From Amycolatopsis methanolica 239 (GTDB lineage Bacteria; Actinomycetota; Actinomycetes; Mycobacteriales; Pseudonocardiaceae), in contig NZ_CP009110.1 of the NCBI RefSeq assembly GCF_000739085.1, positions 2,914,001 to 2,978,000 of the forward strand: a stretch of 64,000 nucleotides of DNA. Reading direction: 5' to 3'. The position numbers and the translations under genes were made by a program. Positions 40,916 through 49,553 of this stretch are shown here, piece by piece; the stretch's first letter is position 1, and each line of letters starts with the position of its first letter. Below the pieces are notes generated by a model. That model was not told the origin of the DNA, did not search any database, and worked only from the letters and a program-made list of their open reading frames with translations.

Positions 40916-41756
40916 GGTGAGCTGGGGTCTGGCGACCTCGCACGTGCCCTCGATCGGCGCGGCGATGGACCAGGGCAAGACGGGCGACGAGTACTGGAAG
41001 CCGTTGTTCGACGGCTACGCCCCGGCCCGGGAGTGGATGGCCGAGCACACGCCGGACGTGGCGATCGTGGTGTACAACGACCACGCCAACGCCGTGGACC
41101 TGGACCTGGTGCCCACGTTCGGCATCGGCACCGCGGAGTCCTACCAGGTGGCCGACGAGGGCTGGGGCCGCCGCCCGGTGCCCGTGGTGCGAGGCGCGCC
41201 GGAGCTGAGCGAGCACCTCGTGTGCGAGCTGGTGGACGAGGGGTTCGACCTGGCCACCTTCCACCGCCTCGACGTCGACCACGGGCTGACCGTGCCGCTG
41301 TCGGTGTACTGCCCGGAGCCGGGGGAGGCGTGGCCGTGCCGCGTGATCCCGTTGTTGGTCAACGTGATCCAGTACCCGCAGCCCACCGCGGCCCGCTGCT
41401 ACGCGCTCGGGCAGGCGCTGGGACGGGCGATCCGGTCGTTCCCCGGCGCGGAGAAGGTCGCCGTGTTCGGCACCGGCGGGATGTCGCACCAGCTGGCCGG
41501 CGCGCGCGCCGGGCTGATCAACAGCGAGTTCGACCGGATGTACCTGCAGGCGATCGAGACCGAGCCGGCGAAGCTGGCCGCGCTGAGCCGCGAGGACTAC
41601 ATCCGGCTGGCCGGGACGGAGGGGATCGAGCTGATCATGTGGCTGGTGATGCGCGGTGCGCTGAGCGACAACATTCGGCGGGTGCACGAGACCTACCACG
41701 TGCCGGCGTCCAACACCGCCGCCGGGCTGGCGCTGTTCGAGGAGCTGGGCGCATGA
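40908..41756 (+). CDS. ligB: Extradiol 4,5-dioxygenase beta subunit (LigB)
   Basis: Fe(II) catalytic subunit that opens protocatechuate, gallate or 3-O-methylgallate between C4 and C5. Metal ligands by position match LigB of SYK-6: H12 in TSHVPS, H59 in YNDHANAV and E241 in EGIELIMWL, with the base H194 in GTGGMSHQL. Length 282 is close to LigB. The rare TTG 40908 is chosen because GGAGGG ends seven bases before it; GTG 40917 has poor spacing. It overlaps ligA and the next hydrolase gene. Absence of ligC and ligI homologues favours gallate-type substrates. Confidence 0.88.
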   Translation: MAEVSWGLATSHVPSIGAAMDQGKTGDEYWKPLFDGYAPAREWMAEHTPDVAIVVYNDHANAVDLDLVPTFGIGTAESYQVADEGWGRRPVPVVRGAPELSEHLVCELVDEGFDLATFHRLDVDHGLTVPLSVYCPEPGEAWPCRVIPLLVNVIQYPQPTAARCYALGQALGRAIRSFPGAEKVAVFGTGGMSHQLAGARAGLINSEFDRMYLQAIETEPAKLAALSREDYIRLAGTEGIELIMWLVMRGALSDNIRRVHETYHVPASNTAAGLALFEELGA

Positions 41757-42454
41757 GCACCTTCGTGCTGGTGCACGGCGCGTGGCACGGCGGCTGGGTG
41801 TGGCAGCGGGTGGCGCCGCTGCTGCGGGCCGCCGGGCACGAGGTGCACACGCCGACGCTGACCGGGGTGAGCGACCGGGCGCACCTGCTGAGCCCGGCGG
41901 TCGGGCTGGGCACGCACGTCGAGGACGTCGTGGCGCTGATCCGGACGTGGGACCTGGACGACGTGGTGCTGGTCGGACACAGCTACGCCGGGCAGGTGAT
42001 CACGGGCGTGGCCGACCGGGTGCCGGACCGGGTGGCGCGGCGGGTGTACCTGGACGCGTTCGTCGGCGACGACGGCGAGGCCGCGGTCGACCTGCAGCCG
42101 GAGACGATCGCCGGGCACTACCGCGAGTCGGTCGCCACGGCCGGGTTCGGGTGGCTGATCCCGGTGCGGTCGCTGCAGGTGCTCGGGGTGACGGAGCAGT
42201 CCGATGTGGACTGGCTGAGCGCCCGGCTGACCCCGCACCCGTGGCTGAGCTACACCGAACCGCTGCGCCTGACCGGCGCGGTGGAGCGCGTGCCCGCCGC
42301 GTTCGCCGAGTGCACCGACTGGATGCGGGTCTTCCAGCCGCACGCGGAACGGGCCGCCGCGCGGGGCTGGCCGGTGCACACGATCGCCACCGGGCACGAG
42401 GCGATGGTCACCGCGCCCAAGGACCTGGCCGGCCTGTTGTTGTCCCTGGTCTGA
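41753..42454 (+). CDS. Alpha/beta hydrolase in the aromatic operon
   Basis: Hydrolase of 233 residues of the plant-esterase-like type (FVLVHGAWHGGWVWQRV at the start, nucleophile GHSYAG with S77, terminal histidine in ATGHEAMV, H215). It overlaps ligB by four bases. Its role is not known; in SYK-6 the DesC/DesD alpha/beta hydrolase-like proteins act on the methyl ester ring-fission product of 3-O-methylgallate, and a similar esterase role is an attractive inference here. Confidence 0.8.
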   Translation: MSTFVLVHGAWHGGWVWQRVAPLLRAAGHEVHTPTLTGVSDRAHLLSPAVGLGTHVEDVVALIRTWDLDDVVLVGHSYAGQVITGVADRVPDRVARRVYLDAFVGDDGEAAVDLQPETIAGHYRESVATAGFGWLIPVRSLQVLGVTEQSDVDWLSARLTPHPWLSYTEPLRLTGAVERVPAAFAECTDWMRVFQPHAERAAARGWPVHTIATGHEAMVTAPKDLAGLLLSLV

Positions 42455-42466
42455 GGAGGAGTCTTC

Positions 42467-42742
42467 GTGGAGTTCCTGGTCCGCACCGAGAACCGGCTGC
42501 CCGCCGACACGCCCGGCCAGACCCGCGACCAGCTGCGCAAGGCGGAGCGCGAGCGGGCGATGGAGCTGCGGGCGGACGGCGTGCTGAAGCGGCTGTGGCG
42601 GGTCCCCGGCCGCAACGCCACGATCGGCCTCTACGAAGCCGAGGACCCCGCCGCCCTGCACGACGCGCTGACGTCCCTGCCGATGTGGCCATGGATGGAC
42701 GTGACGGTGGAGCCGCTGGCCACGCATCCGCAGGAGCGCTGA
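42467..42742 (+). CDS. Muconolactone isomerase-like protein
   Basis: Small ferredoxin-like-fold protein of 91 residues related to muconolactone delta-isomerase (EFLVRTENRLPADTPGQTRD at the start, RLWRVPGRNATIGLYEAEDP near 45, SLPMWPWMDVTVEPL near 69). GTG 42467 has GAGGAG seven bases upstream. Last gene of the plus-strand aromatic operon. No catechol ortho-cleavage genes are nearby, so it may isomerise a 4,5-cleavage intermediate such as the oxalomesaconate tautomers instead of muconolactone. Confidence 0.8.
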   Translation: MEFLVRTENRLPADTPGQTRDQLRKAERERAMELRADGVLKRLWRVPGRNATIGLYEAEDPAALHDALTSLPMWPWMDVTVEPLATHPQER

Positions 42743-42884
42743 GCGTGCGACAGGTCGCGCAGGGCGCGGCAGCTCCGGCCACGGTGGCGCTGCTCGCCGC
42801 CAGCCGTGCGGAGCACCTCCCGGAGGTGCAGGGCACGCCCGGCGCGTCCCTGGGCGCGCTGAGTGCGCAGCCTGGCGCTGCCGG

Positions 42885-42910
42885 CCACGCCGCCGCTTGC
42901 CTCGGCGTGG
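42885..42910. terminator. Hairpin between convergent genes
   Basis: CCACGCCG / CGGCGTGG arms around a ten-base loop, inside a 213-base gap (42743-42955) with no gene, between the end of the aromatic operon and the end of the aminotransferase gene. A plausible terminator for the + strand. Confidence 0.4.
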
Positions 42911-42955
42911 CGCGGCGCTGCCCCACGACTCGTGCGGACCGGCACCTCGGGAGCG

Positions 42956-44284
42956 CTACGCGCGCAGCGCCTCCCCGAGCACGTCCATCGCGTCGTGCAG
43001 GAGGTCGTCGCTGATCGTCAGCGGTGGCAGGAACCGCAGGACGTTGCCGTGCGTGCCGCAGGTCAGCACGATCACCCCGCGCTCGTGCGCCGCCGCCGCG
43101 ACCGCCTTCGCCAGCGCCGCGTCGGGGTCGAGAGTGTCCGGCCGCACCAGCTCGACCGCGATCATCCCGCCCCGGCCGCGCACGTCGCCGATCCGCGGGT
43201 CGTCCAGCCCGCGCAGCCGGGACTCCAGCAGCGAGCCGATCTCCCGCGCGCGGGCCACGAGTCCGTCCTGCTCGATGGTCTCGATGGCGGCCAGCGCGGC
43301 CGCGCACGCGAGCGGGTTGCCGCCGTAGGTGCCGCCCAGCCCGCCGGCGTGCACGGCGTCCATGATTTCCGCGCGCCCGGTCACCGCCGACAGCGGCAGC
43401 CCGCCCGCGATGCCCTTCGCCGTCACGATCAGGTCCGGAACCACACCCTCGTGGTCGCACGCGAACCAGTCGCCGGTGCGGGCGAACCCGGTCTGGACCT
43501 CGTCGGCGACGAACACGACGCCGTTCGCCCGGCACCACGAGGCCAGCGCGGGCAGGAAACCGGGCGCGGGCTCGACGAACCCGCCCTCGCCCTGGATCGG
43601 CTCGATCACCACCGCCGCCAGGTTCGCCGCGCCGACCTGCTTCTCGATCACGTCCAGCGCCCGGCCCGCCGCCTCGGCCCCGGACAGCCCGCCGTCGCGG
43701 AACGGGTAGGACAGCGGCGCGCGGTAGACCTCGGGCGCGAACGGCCCGAACCCGTGCTTGTAGGGCATGGACTTCGCGGTCATCGCCATCGTCAGGTTGG
43801 TGCGGCCGTGGTAGGCGTGGTCGAACACGGCCACCGCGCCGCGGCCGGTGTGCGCCCGCGCGATCTTGACCGCGTTCTCGACGGCCTCCGCGCCCGAGTT
43901 GAACAGTGCCGTGCGCTTCTCGTGATCGCCGGGCGTCAGCCGGCCGAGTGCCTCGGCGACGGCCACGTACCCCTCGTACGGGGTGACCATGAAACAGGTG
44001 TGGGTGAACGCCTCGACCTGTTCCCGCACCGCGCGCGCGACCCGCGGGTTGCTCGCGCCGACCGTGGTGACCGCGATGCCCGAGCCGAGGTCGATCAGGT
44101 GGTTGCCGTCGACGTCGACCACGATGCCGCCGCCTGCCGCGGCCGCGAAGACCGGCATCGTGGTGCCGACCCCCGCGGCGACCGCGGCGCCCTTGCGTGC
44201 CATGAGTTCGCGGGATCGCGGTCCCGGGATCGCCGTCTCCAGCCGCCGCTGCTGGCGGATTTTTGTGCCCGTGCTCGTGGTCAT
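42956..44284 (-). CDS. gabT: Class III aminotransferase, 4-aminobutyrate transaminase-like
   Basis: PLP enzyme that transfers the amino group of an omega-amino acid such as GABA to 2-oxoglutarate. The segment FNSGAEAVENAVKIARAHTG near residue 120, FVADEVQTGFARTG near 253 and the Schiff-base lysine in LIVTAKGIAGGLPLSAVTG near 282 are all clear. Length 442 is typical. ATG 44284 is the natural start. Divergent from a LysR regulator that probably controls it. Confidence 0.85.
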   Translation of the reverse strand: MTTSTGTKIRQQRRLETAIPGPRSRELMARKGAAVAAGVGTTMPVFAAAAGGGIVVDVDGNHLIDLGSGIAVTTVGASNPRVARAVREQVEAFTHTCFMVTPYEGYVAVAEALGRLTPGDHEKRTALFNSGAEAVENAVKIARAHTGRGAVAVFDHAYHGRTNLTMAMTAKSMPYKHGFGPFAPEVYRAPLSYPFRDGGLSGAEAAGRALDVIEKQVGAANLAAVVIEPIQGEGGFVEPAPGFLPALASWCRANGVVFVADEVQTGFARTGDWFACDHEGVVPDLIVTAKGIAGGLPLSAVTGRAEIMDAVHAGGLGGTYGGNPLACAAALAAIETIEQDGLVARAREIGSLLESRLRGLDDPRIGDVRGRGGMIAVELVRPDTLDPDAALAKAVAAAAHERGVIVLTCGTHGNVLRFLPPLTISDDLLHDAMDVLGEALRA

Positions 44285-44341
44285 GTCCCAGTTTCGGAAG
44301 TGACCCGTCATGCTGTCCAATACTTGGTCGGCAGAATTTTG

Positions 44342-44356
44342 ATGCCCGGGAGGCAT
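44342..44356. promoter_or_regulatory. Short inverted repeat covering the lysR ribosome site
   Basis: ATGCC and GGCAT arms flank CGGGA; the repeat contains the GGGAGG ribosome site of lysR and lies in the 73-base divergent region with the aminotransferase gene. Confidence 0.3.
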
Positions 44357-44357
44357 A

Positions 44358-45230
44358 ATGGAGTTGCGGCACCTCCGGTACTTCGTGGTGACCTGCGAGG
44401 CAGGCACGGTCAGCCGGGCGGCCGAGCTGCTGCACATCACCCAGCCGAGCCTGTCGCGGCAGCTGCGCCAGCTGGAGGACGAGCTGGGCGCCGAGCTGTT
44501 CGACCGCGCCGGGCGGCGGATGACGCCGTCGCGGGTCGGCCGGGCTCTGCTGGCGAACGCGCGGGACGTGCTGGAGCGGGCCGCGGCGCTGAAGACGGCG
44601 GCGACGTTCCACGCGCACGGCCGCATCGACCGCCTCACGATCGGCGCGCCGACGGTGACCCTGACCGACGTGGTGGCCCCGTTCATCGCGACGCTGGCCC
44701 CCGAGGACCCGACGATCGACGTGCTGGGCGCGGACGGCCTGTCCGCGGTGGAGACCCTGGCCCGCGGCGCCGACCTCGCGATCGCCACGGCCGCGCCGCG
44801 GGCGCCCTACCGGTCGCGGCGGCTGGCGGTGCTGCCGGTGTGGGCGTACGTGCCGGAGCGGCACCCGTGGAGCGGCCGGGGGAGCGTGCCGCTCGCGGAG
44901 GTGCTCGAAGAGCAGGTGATCGTCCTGCCACCGGCGTTCACCGCGCGGCAGTCGCTGGACGCGGCGCTGCTGGAGCTGGGCACGACCTACGCGCGGGTGA
45001 TCGAGGCCGCGAACGGCACCGTGGCGCAGGCGCACGCCGCGGCGGGCCGCGGCGTGGCGCTGGTGTCGGATGATCCGCGGTTCGGGCTGGTGCCGTTGCG
45101 GGTGGGCACGGGGGAGCGCCGGCTGGAGATCAAGCTGACCGCGGCGTGGGACGCGCGGCACGAGGCGGCGGCGACGCTGGAGGCGTTCGCCGGGCGTTTG
45201 AGTGATTTCGTGGGGGAGCGGTACGGGTGA
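44358..45230 (+). CDS. LysR family transcriptional regulator
   Basis: Regulator of 290 residues with the typical start MELRHLRYFVVTCEAGTVSR followed by AAELLHITQPSLSRQLRQLE (helix-turn-helix) and an effector-binding domain. GGGAGG precedes ATG 44358. Divergent arrangement suggests control of the class III aminotransferase. Confidence 0.92.
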   Translation: MELRHLRYFVVTCEAGTVSRAAELLHITQPSLSRQLRQLEDELGAELFDRAGRRMTPSRVGRALLANARDVLERAAALKTAATFHAHGRIDRLTIGAPTVTLTDVVAPFIATLAPEDPTIDVLGADGLSAVETLARGADLAIATAAPRAPYRSRRLAVLPVWAYVPERHPWSGRGSVPLAEVLEEQVIVLPPAFTARQSLDAALLELGTTYARVIEAANGTVAQAHAAAGRGVALVSDDPRFGLVPLRVGTGERRLEIKLTAAWDARHEAAATLEAFAGRLSDFVGERYG

Positions 45231-45312
45231 GCGCTCGTTGCGGAACGCGCGGGGGTCGTTGAGGAAGCAGCGGCGGCTGCGGCGCTGGGAGCGCGCCCAC
45301 CGGTGTGAGCGC

Positions 45313-45689
45313 TCAGTCCTTCAGGAACGCGATCAGCTCGGCGGTGAAGTCCGGATCGCGCAGGGCGCTCAGGTGATCGCCCGCCACTACGCGCACCGCC
45401 GCGCCCGGGATCGCGCGGGCCAGGACCGCCGGGCGAGCGGATCGTCGCGGCCGGCGAGGACCAGCGTGGACGTCGAGGAGCGTCGACACGTCCTGCGCCA
45501 TCCGCGCTTCGCCGTAGTACGCCGGGTCGTGCGGCTTTCCCGACTCGCCGTGCCCGCGTGCGTCGATCGTCGCCACCCGGCGGCCCGCCGCGTGAACCCG
45601 TGGTGCAGCAGCACGAGCGGCAGGTCCGAGTCCTGCTCCCGCACCTGGTAGGCGATGTCGACGCCGTCGGTGGCCGGGAAGACCGGCAT
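45313..45689 (-). pseudogene. Alpha/beta hydrolase remnant
   Basis: From ATG 45689 the frame reads MPVFPATDGVDIAYQVREQD and LPLVLLHHGFT, then shifts near 45600 to VATIDARGHGESGKPHDPAY and YYGEARMAQDVSTLLDV. The nucleophile part of the fold is missing; one frame over near 45480 comes TLVLAGRDDPLARR, and the C terminus AGDHLSALRDPDFTAELIAF ends at 45313. Two frameshifts and an internal deletion make it non-functional. Confidence 0.75.
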
Positions 45690-45713
45690 GCGGCGGGTAC
45701 CCTTCGTCCTCGG

Positions 45714-46298
45714 TCAGGGCAACGCGATGCGCACCCCGAGCCCGACCAGCAGCGTGCCCATCACCGCGTCGATCGCGCGCCGCACCCGCGTCGCCGACAG
45801 CACCCGCCGCAGCGCGCCGACCACCTTCGCGAGCACCAGGAACCAGACGAGGGTGACCCCGGACGCCACGACGACCAGCAGCAGGTGGTCGACGGCCCCG
45901 GCGCCCTCGGACACGAACTGCGGCAGGAGCGCCAGGAAGAACGCCGCCACCTTGGGGTTGAGCAGGTTGCACACCAGCCCCTGGTGGAACGCGCTGCCGG
46001 TGCCCGCGGCCGGTCCGGGAGCGGTGTACCGGCCGCGGCGGGCGGTCAGCAGGGTCCGCACGCCCAGCACCAGCAGGTACGCCGCGCCGGCGAGCTTGAC
46101 GACGGTGAACGCGACCGCGGACGCGGCGAGCAGCCCGGCCACCCCGAGCGCGGTGGCGATCGCCCAGCAGAACACCCCGGTGGTGATCCCCGCCGCGCAG
46201 GTCATGCCGGCCCGCCGCCTGGACACCAGCGCGTTCTTGCTGACGATCAGGAAATCCGGCCCCGGAGCCATCGCGGCGAGCAACGATGACGCCCCCAA
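45714..46298 (-). CDS. LysE family exporter, N terminus frameshifted
   Basis: Amino-acid/metabolite efflux protein with about six membrane segments. AAMAPGPDFLIVSKNALVSR near residue 8 and GLVCNLLNPKVAAFFLALLP near 107 are family signatures. The expected start (ATG 46323, MTMTQLVAL) is in another frame; one base is missing near 46298, so only a TTG at 46298 opens the main frame. Either the protein starts at the TTG without its first nine or so residues, or the shift is a sequence error. Confidence 0.75.
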   Translation of the reverse strand: MGASSLLAAMAPGPDFLIVSKNALVSRRRAGMTCAAGITTGVFCWAIATALGVAGLLAASAVAFTVVKLAGAAYLLVLGVRTLLTARRGRYTAPGPAAGTGSAFHQGLVCNLLNPKVAAFFLALLPQFVSEGAGAVDHLLLVVVASGVTLVWFLVLAKVVGALRRVLSATRVRRAIDAVMGTLLVGLGVRIALP

Positions 46299-46466
46299 GT
46301 GCCACGAGCTGGGTCATGGTCATCCGCCGACGATACCGCCAGGGTGACCGCCCGCACGCGGTTTTCCGGAAAGGTTCCCAGTGGACGTGAGAGGCGGACG
46401 GGTTGCCTTGGTGGCTCCGCCTAGTGGAGTCGGTCACGGCGGCGCCGGTCGCCTCCTGAACAATCG

Positions 46467-46985
46467 TCAGGCGGCGCGGGCCGTCCCCTCGCCGAGACGG
46501 TCCAGCAGGTCGTCCCGGTGCAGGTCGGCCACCGGGGACAGCAGGTCGGGGTGCCGGAGCAGCACAGCGGCCTGCCGGTCGCGCACGTCGGGGTCGGTGA
46601 GGCGCCGGAAGTCCGGCGCGAGGCCCGCCGCGTGGACCGAGCCGCTGACCGTGGCGGCCGCGGCCACCGCAAGTGAGCGGTCCGCCAGCAGGCACGCCGC
46701 CCAGCTGGCCACGACCTCGTCCACCCACGTGCGCCACGCGGTGTCCTCGCCCGGCACCACGTCGACGCCCGCCACCCAGTCCAGCCGCCCGGACCCGCCG
46801 GGGCCGACGACCCCGAGGAGCCCCGCGTCCAGCGCCGTGGGGTACCGCAGCCACGCGGCGACCGTCGCGGCCTGGCGGCACTGAGCCTCCGCCAGTGCGG
46901 CGCTCAGCGCGCCGCGCTCGGGCGGGTACGCGCGCAACAGCCACTGCGCGGTGGCCGCGATGACGGACGACAGGTCGGCGGACAC
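46467..46985 (-). CDS. Hypothetical protein, 172 aa
   Basis: I do not recognise a family. Alanine-rich helical soluble protein (SSVIAATAQWLLRAYPPERG near the start, LRYPTALDAGLLGVVGPGG near 46, a Trp-rich WVDEVVASWAACLLADRS near 86). GTG 46985 is the first start. It has no obvious partner gene. Confidence 0.55.
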   Translation of the reverse strand: MSADLSSVIAATAQWLLRAYPPERGALSAALAEAQCRQAATVAAWLRYPTALDAGLLGVVGPGGSGRLDWVAGVDVVPGEDTAWRTWVDEVVASWAACLLADRSLAVAAAATVSGSVHAAGLAPDFRRLTDPDVRDRQAAVLLRHPDLLSPVADLHRDDLLDRLGEGTARAA

Positions 46986-47161
46986 TTCCGAACACCTTCC
47001 GGAAAACGTGGGGGTCCGAGCACGCTAACAGCTCGCCGCGGCCGTTCCGGCACACTTTTGCCGCACGTCACAGCCGTCGTGACCGCGATCATGGGACCAG
47101 TCCGGCCCCCGGAACGCAGAAACGCGGCGATCAGTAGATCGCCGCGTTTCTGCAGAGGTGG

Positions 47162-47233
47162 TGCGCGATACTGGGATTGAACCAGTGACCTCTACCGTGT
47201 CAAGGTAGCGCTCTCCCGCTGAGCTAATCGCGC
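47162..47233 (-). tRNA. tRNA-Val (GAC)
   Basis: Cloverleaf on the - strand with acceptor GCGCGAT/ATCGCGC, anticodon loop TTGACAC (GAC), and T arm GGTTCAATCCC. CCA is not encoded. Confidence 0.95.
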
Positions 47234-47234
47234 G

Positions 47235-47305
47235 AGGTGGAGACGGGATTCGAACCCGTGTACACGGCTTTGCAGGCCGTTGCCTCGCCTCTCGGCCACT
47301 CCACC
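47235..47305 (-). tRNA. tRNA-Cys (GCA)
   Basis: Acceptor GGTGGAG/CTCCACC, anticodon loop with GCA (CGGCCTGCAAAGCCG), T arm GGTTCGAATCC. One base separates it from tRNA-Val, so both are processed from one transcript. Confidence 0.95.
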
Positions 47306-47330
47306 GTGCGGGCCCGAGTGGGCTCCTCCG

Positions 47331-47403
47331 AGCGGACGACGGGATTCGAACCCGCGACCCTCACCTTGGCAAGGTGATGCGCTACCAGCTGCGCTACGTC
47401 CGC
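47331..47403 (-). tRNA. tRNA-Gly (GCC)
   Basis: Acceptor GCGGACG/CGTCCGC, anticodon GCC in CACCTTGCCAAGGTG, T arm GGTTCGAATCC. First gene of the Gly-Cys-Val tRNA cluster. Confidence 0.95.
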
Positions 47404-47516
47404 CTACCGTGACTCAGGGTTCCGAAGGTCCCCGTCGCCGTGGTGTGAGAGAACAATATCCGACCCGGCAACCCGCGAAAACAGGGGGGTGGGTGTTCCG
47501 CGCCCCCGCGCGGGTG

Positions 47517-47942
47517 CTATCCAAGATCGTTTGGGATCAGGTGCGTGAGCGCGTCGTCCATGTCGATCCACAGGTGTTCGTTGCCCGGCAGTACCACGTC
47601 GTAGGTGCGGTCCAGGAAGTCGGCGAGCTCCTGGGCGGACGCCTCGAACACGGCGTGCCCGGACGGCGAGTTCAGCTCGATCATCACGGACTCGGGGTCC
47701 TCGACCGACGGGCGGATGCGGACGTCGCCGTCCCCGGCCTCGGCCAGCAGGCCGTCGGCAAGCAGGTCGCGGGCGTACACCCATTCGACCCAGCCGGCGC
47801 GGCCGGTGCGGAACGCCGCGACGACCGCGTACGGGTCGCGGGTGTCGTACCGCAGCTCCACCTTCACGGGCACGGCCGGGGCACGCGGCGCGAGGAGGTC
47901 GAACACCGCTGTGGAGCGGAGCGTCACGTGGTCGTTGCGCAT
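47517..47942 (-). CDS. SsgA family sporulation/cell division regulator
   Basis: Actinomycete-specific SsgA-like protein (141 residues) that helps position septum formation and cell-wall growth. Typical are the start HVTLRSTAVFDLLAP, VPVKVELRYDTRDPYAVVAA near residue 24, the central WVEWVYARDLLADGL near 52, and SPSGHAVFEASAQELADFLD near 92. Upstream of the tRNA cluster in the - direction. Confidence 0.88.
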   Translation of the reverse strand: MRNDHVTLRSTAVFDLLAPRAPAVPVKVELRYDTRDPYAVVAAFRTGRAGWVEWVYARDLLADGLLAEAGDGDVRIRPSVEDPESVMIELNSPSGHAVFEASAQELADFLDRTYDVVLPGNEHLWIDMDDALTHLIPNDLG

Positions 47943-48325
47943 CGTCTTACCTTTCGTCTCCCTTCACGGCCCGCTCGGCCGAGCTTCGAGTGTGAGACGC
48001 ACGTACCCGCCGTCTCGCTTCGCGAAATCCCCGGGCTTCACCCGGACGGGTTCGCGGCGTCTCCCGCACTCACGCTCGCGCGGTACCGGCCTGCGGGACC
48101 GGCCTCGCTGATCGTCTACCCACATACTGCTCGGTTTGACGCGGGCAGGACAGCGTGGCTTCGCCGCCCGGCGCGTGACCTGGATCGCCCAACGGCCGGG
48201 ACCTACCTCGATCACCTCGGGCTTCTCCGCAGCGTGTCGGGTCATATCCGCAGCGTGTGGTCCAAAGACCACCCGTTTGCAGTGCCCGGCAGGCTATCCG
48301 CTAGAGTTCCCTCTCGTACGGACGG
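47943..48325. other. Gene-free interval between ssgA-like gene and tRNA-Val
   Basis: About 380 bases with no convincing reading frame; it holds the promoters for the ssgA-like gene and the + strand tRNA-Val. Confidence 0.4.
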
Positions 48326-48397
48326 GGGCGATTAGCTCAGCGGGAGAGCGCTTCGTTCACACCGAAGAGGTCACTGGTTCGATCCCAGTATCGCCCA
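48326..48397 (+). tRNA. tRNA-Val (CAC)
   Basis: Acceptor GGGCGAT/ATCGCCC, anticodon CAC in CTTCGTTCACACCGAAG, T arm GGTTCGATCCC, followed by an encoded CCA (48398-48400), unlike the three - strand tRNAs. Confidence 0.95.
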
Positions 48398-48409
48398 CCA
48401 CTGAACCCG

Positions 48410-48471
48410 GCCCCAGGTGAAGCCACTCTGACGTCCAGTCCCAAGGCTTCCAACCTGGGGCTGTTTTGTTT
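48410..48471 (+). terminator. Strong T-rich terminator after tRNA-Val
   Basis: GCCCCAGGTGAAGCC pairs with GGCTTC, a two-base bulge and ACCTGGGGC, followed by TGTTTTGTTTC. One of the few hairpins in this window with a T tract. Confidence 0.8.
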
Positions 48472-48613
48472 CATTCCGGCACTGGTTCCACGTCACTCTG
48501 GCGCGGGAGACCGCCGTCACCTCACCCCGTTCGTCCCCTGGATCCGTGTGAGGGCTGCGGGAAGCGGTGTGGCCGCGGTAACACGAAACGCTCGCTCCTG
48601 CTGCTGAAACGAG

Positions 48614-49419
48614 GTGAGTTCGCTGTCGCCGCATCGGAACTCCGACGAGCCTCCCCCGCCGAAGATCGCGACTACTCCCTGCGCGCCGTCGACCGGGCGT
48701 GCGCCGTCCTCAACCTGCTGCAGGAGTCGGTGGACGGCATCACCCTCAACGAGGTGGTCGAGGCCACCGGCATGCCGAAGTCCTCGGCCTACCGCTACCT
48801 GTGGACGCCGGAGACCCACCGCTACGTCGAGCGGGACGAGGCGACCGGCCTGTGCCGGCCGGGCCTGGGCTTCCTCGGCATGCAGTCCCGGCACCTCGAA
48901 CTGCTCCGTGAGCGGGTGCGGCCGTGGCTGGAGGGCGTGCGGGACGAGTTCGGCGAGACCGCGAACCTCGGGCTGCGGGACAGCGACCACATCATCTACA
49001 TCGACATCATCGAAAGTCGGCGCGGCGTGCGGCTGGCCGCCTCCCGCGGCGACCGCGACCCGCTGCACTCCGCGGCCCTGGGCAAGGCGATCGCCGCGGA
49101 CCTGCCCGAGGCGCGGGTGCGCGAGCTGCTGGAGCGGTCCGGGATGCCGGCGCGCACCGAACGGACCATCGTCACGATCGAGGACTACTTCGCCGAGCTG
49201 GACAAGGTCCGGGCCCAGGGGTACGCGGTGGACGACGGCGAGAACGAGGCCGACGGGCGGTGCGTCGCCGTGCCGTTGCTGGGGACCAACCTGCCCGCGG
49301 CGATTTCGCTGAGCGCCCCGGCGGCGCGGTTCCCGCAGCGGGACGTGGCCGGGGCGGCGAGGGCGTCGCGGCGCATCGCGGAGCAGATTTCCACCCGGCC
49401 CTCCGGTGAGGTGGCGTAG
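48614..49419 (+). CDS. IclR family regulator, frameshift near the N terminus
   Basis: IclR-type repressor: winged helix (SLRAVDRACAVLNLLQESVD, then VVEATGMPKSSAYRYLW) and a ligand domain (HIIYIDIIESRRGVRLAASR near residue 130, DPLHSAALGKAIAADLPEA, and GRCVAVPLLGTNLPAAISLS). The natural start appears to be GTG 48614 (SSLSPHRNSDEPPPP), but this frame is one base out with the body, which resumes at EDRDYSLRA near 48664; a G seems lost after the CCCCCGCCG run. No good start exists in the body frame. Probably a sequence error or recent lesion in an otherwise intact gene. Confidence 0.75.
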
Positions 49420-49482
49420 GGGTCCAACGGAGGGCGCGTTCCGTGATTCCGGCCCGCGGTCGCCGCGCACCGTGGAGATTCT

Positions 49483-49553
49483 TTGGTGGAAAGGGAACCC
49501 CGGTGCACCGGGGAGGACGGAAAGACGCAAGTGCGCCGAGGTTCCCTCGCCAA
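49483..49553 (+). ncRNA. Unidentified structured RNA candidate
   Basis: Nested pairing: TTGG 49483-49486 with CCAA 49550-49553; GGGAACC 49493-49499 with GGTTCCC 49540-49546; an inner CCGG-TGCA-CCGG hairpin; a small CGC-AAGT-GCG hairpin at 49526-49535; and an unpaired AGGACGGAAAGA stretch. It does not match a riboswitch class I can recall. Confidence 0.35.

Noticed and set aside
40908..41756. Standard protocatechuate route through LigC and LigI
   Set aside because: No dehydrogenase or pyrone-dicarboxylate hydrolase homologue of those families is in either operon, so this full pathway is not claimed for the window.
47964..48272. 102-codon - strand frame between ssgA-like gene and tRNA-Val
   Set aside because: No start context, no motif and Arg-rich composition; treated as intergenic.
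49483..49553. Cyclic di-GMP, cyclic di-AMP or cobalamin riboswitch
   Set aside because: Some pieces resemble such motifs (ACGCAAG, GGGAACC), but the conserved cores and helix order do not fit.
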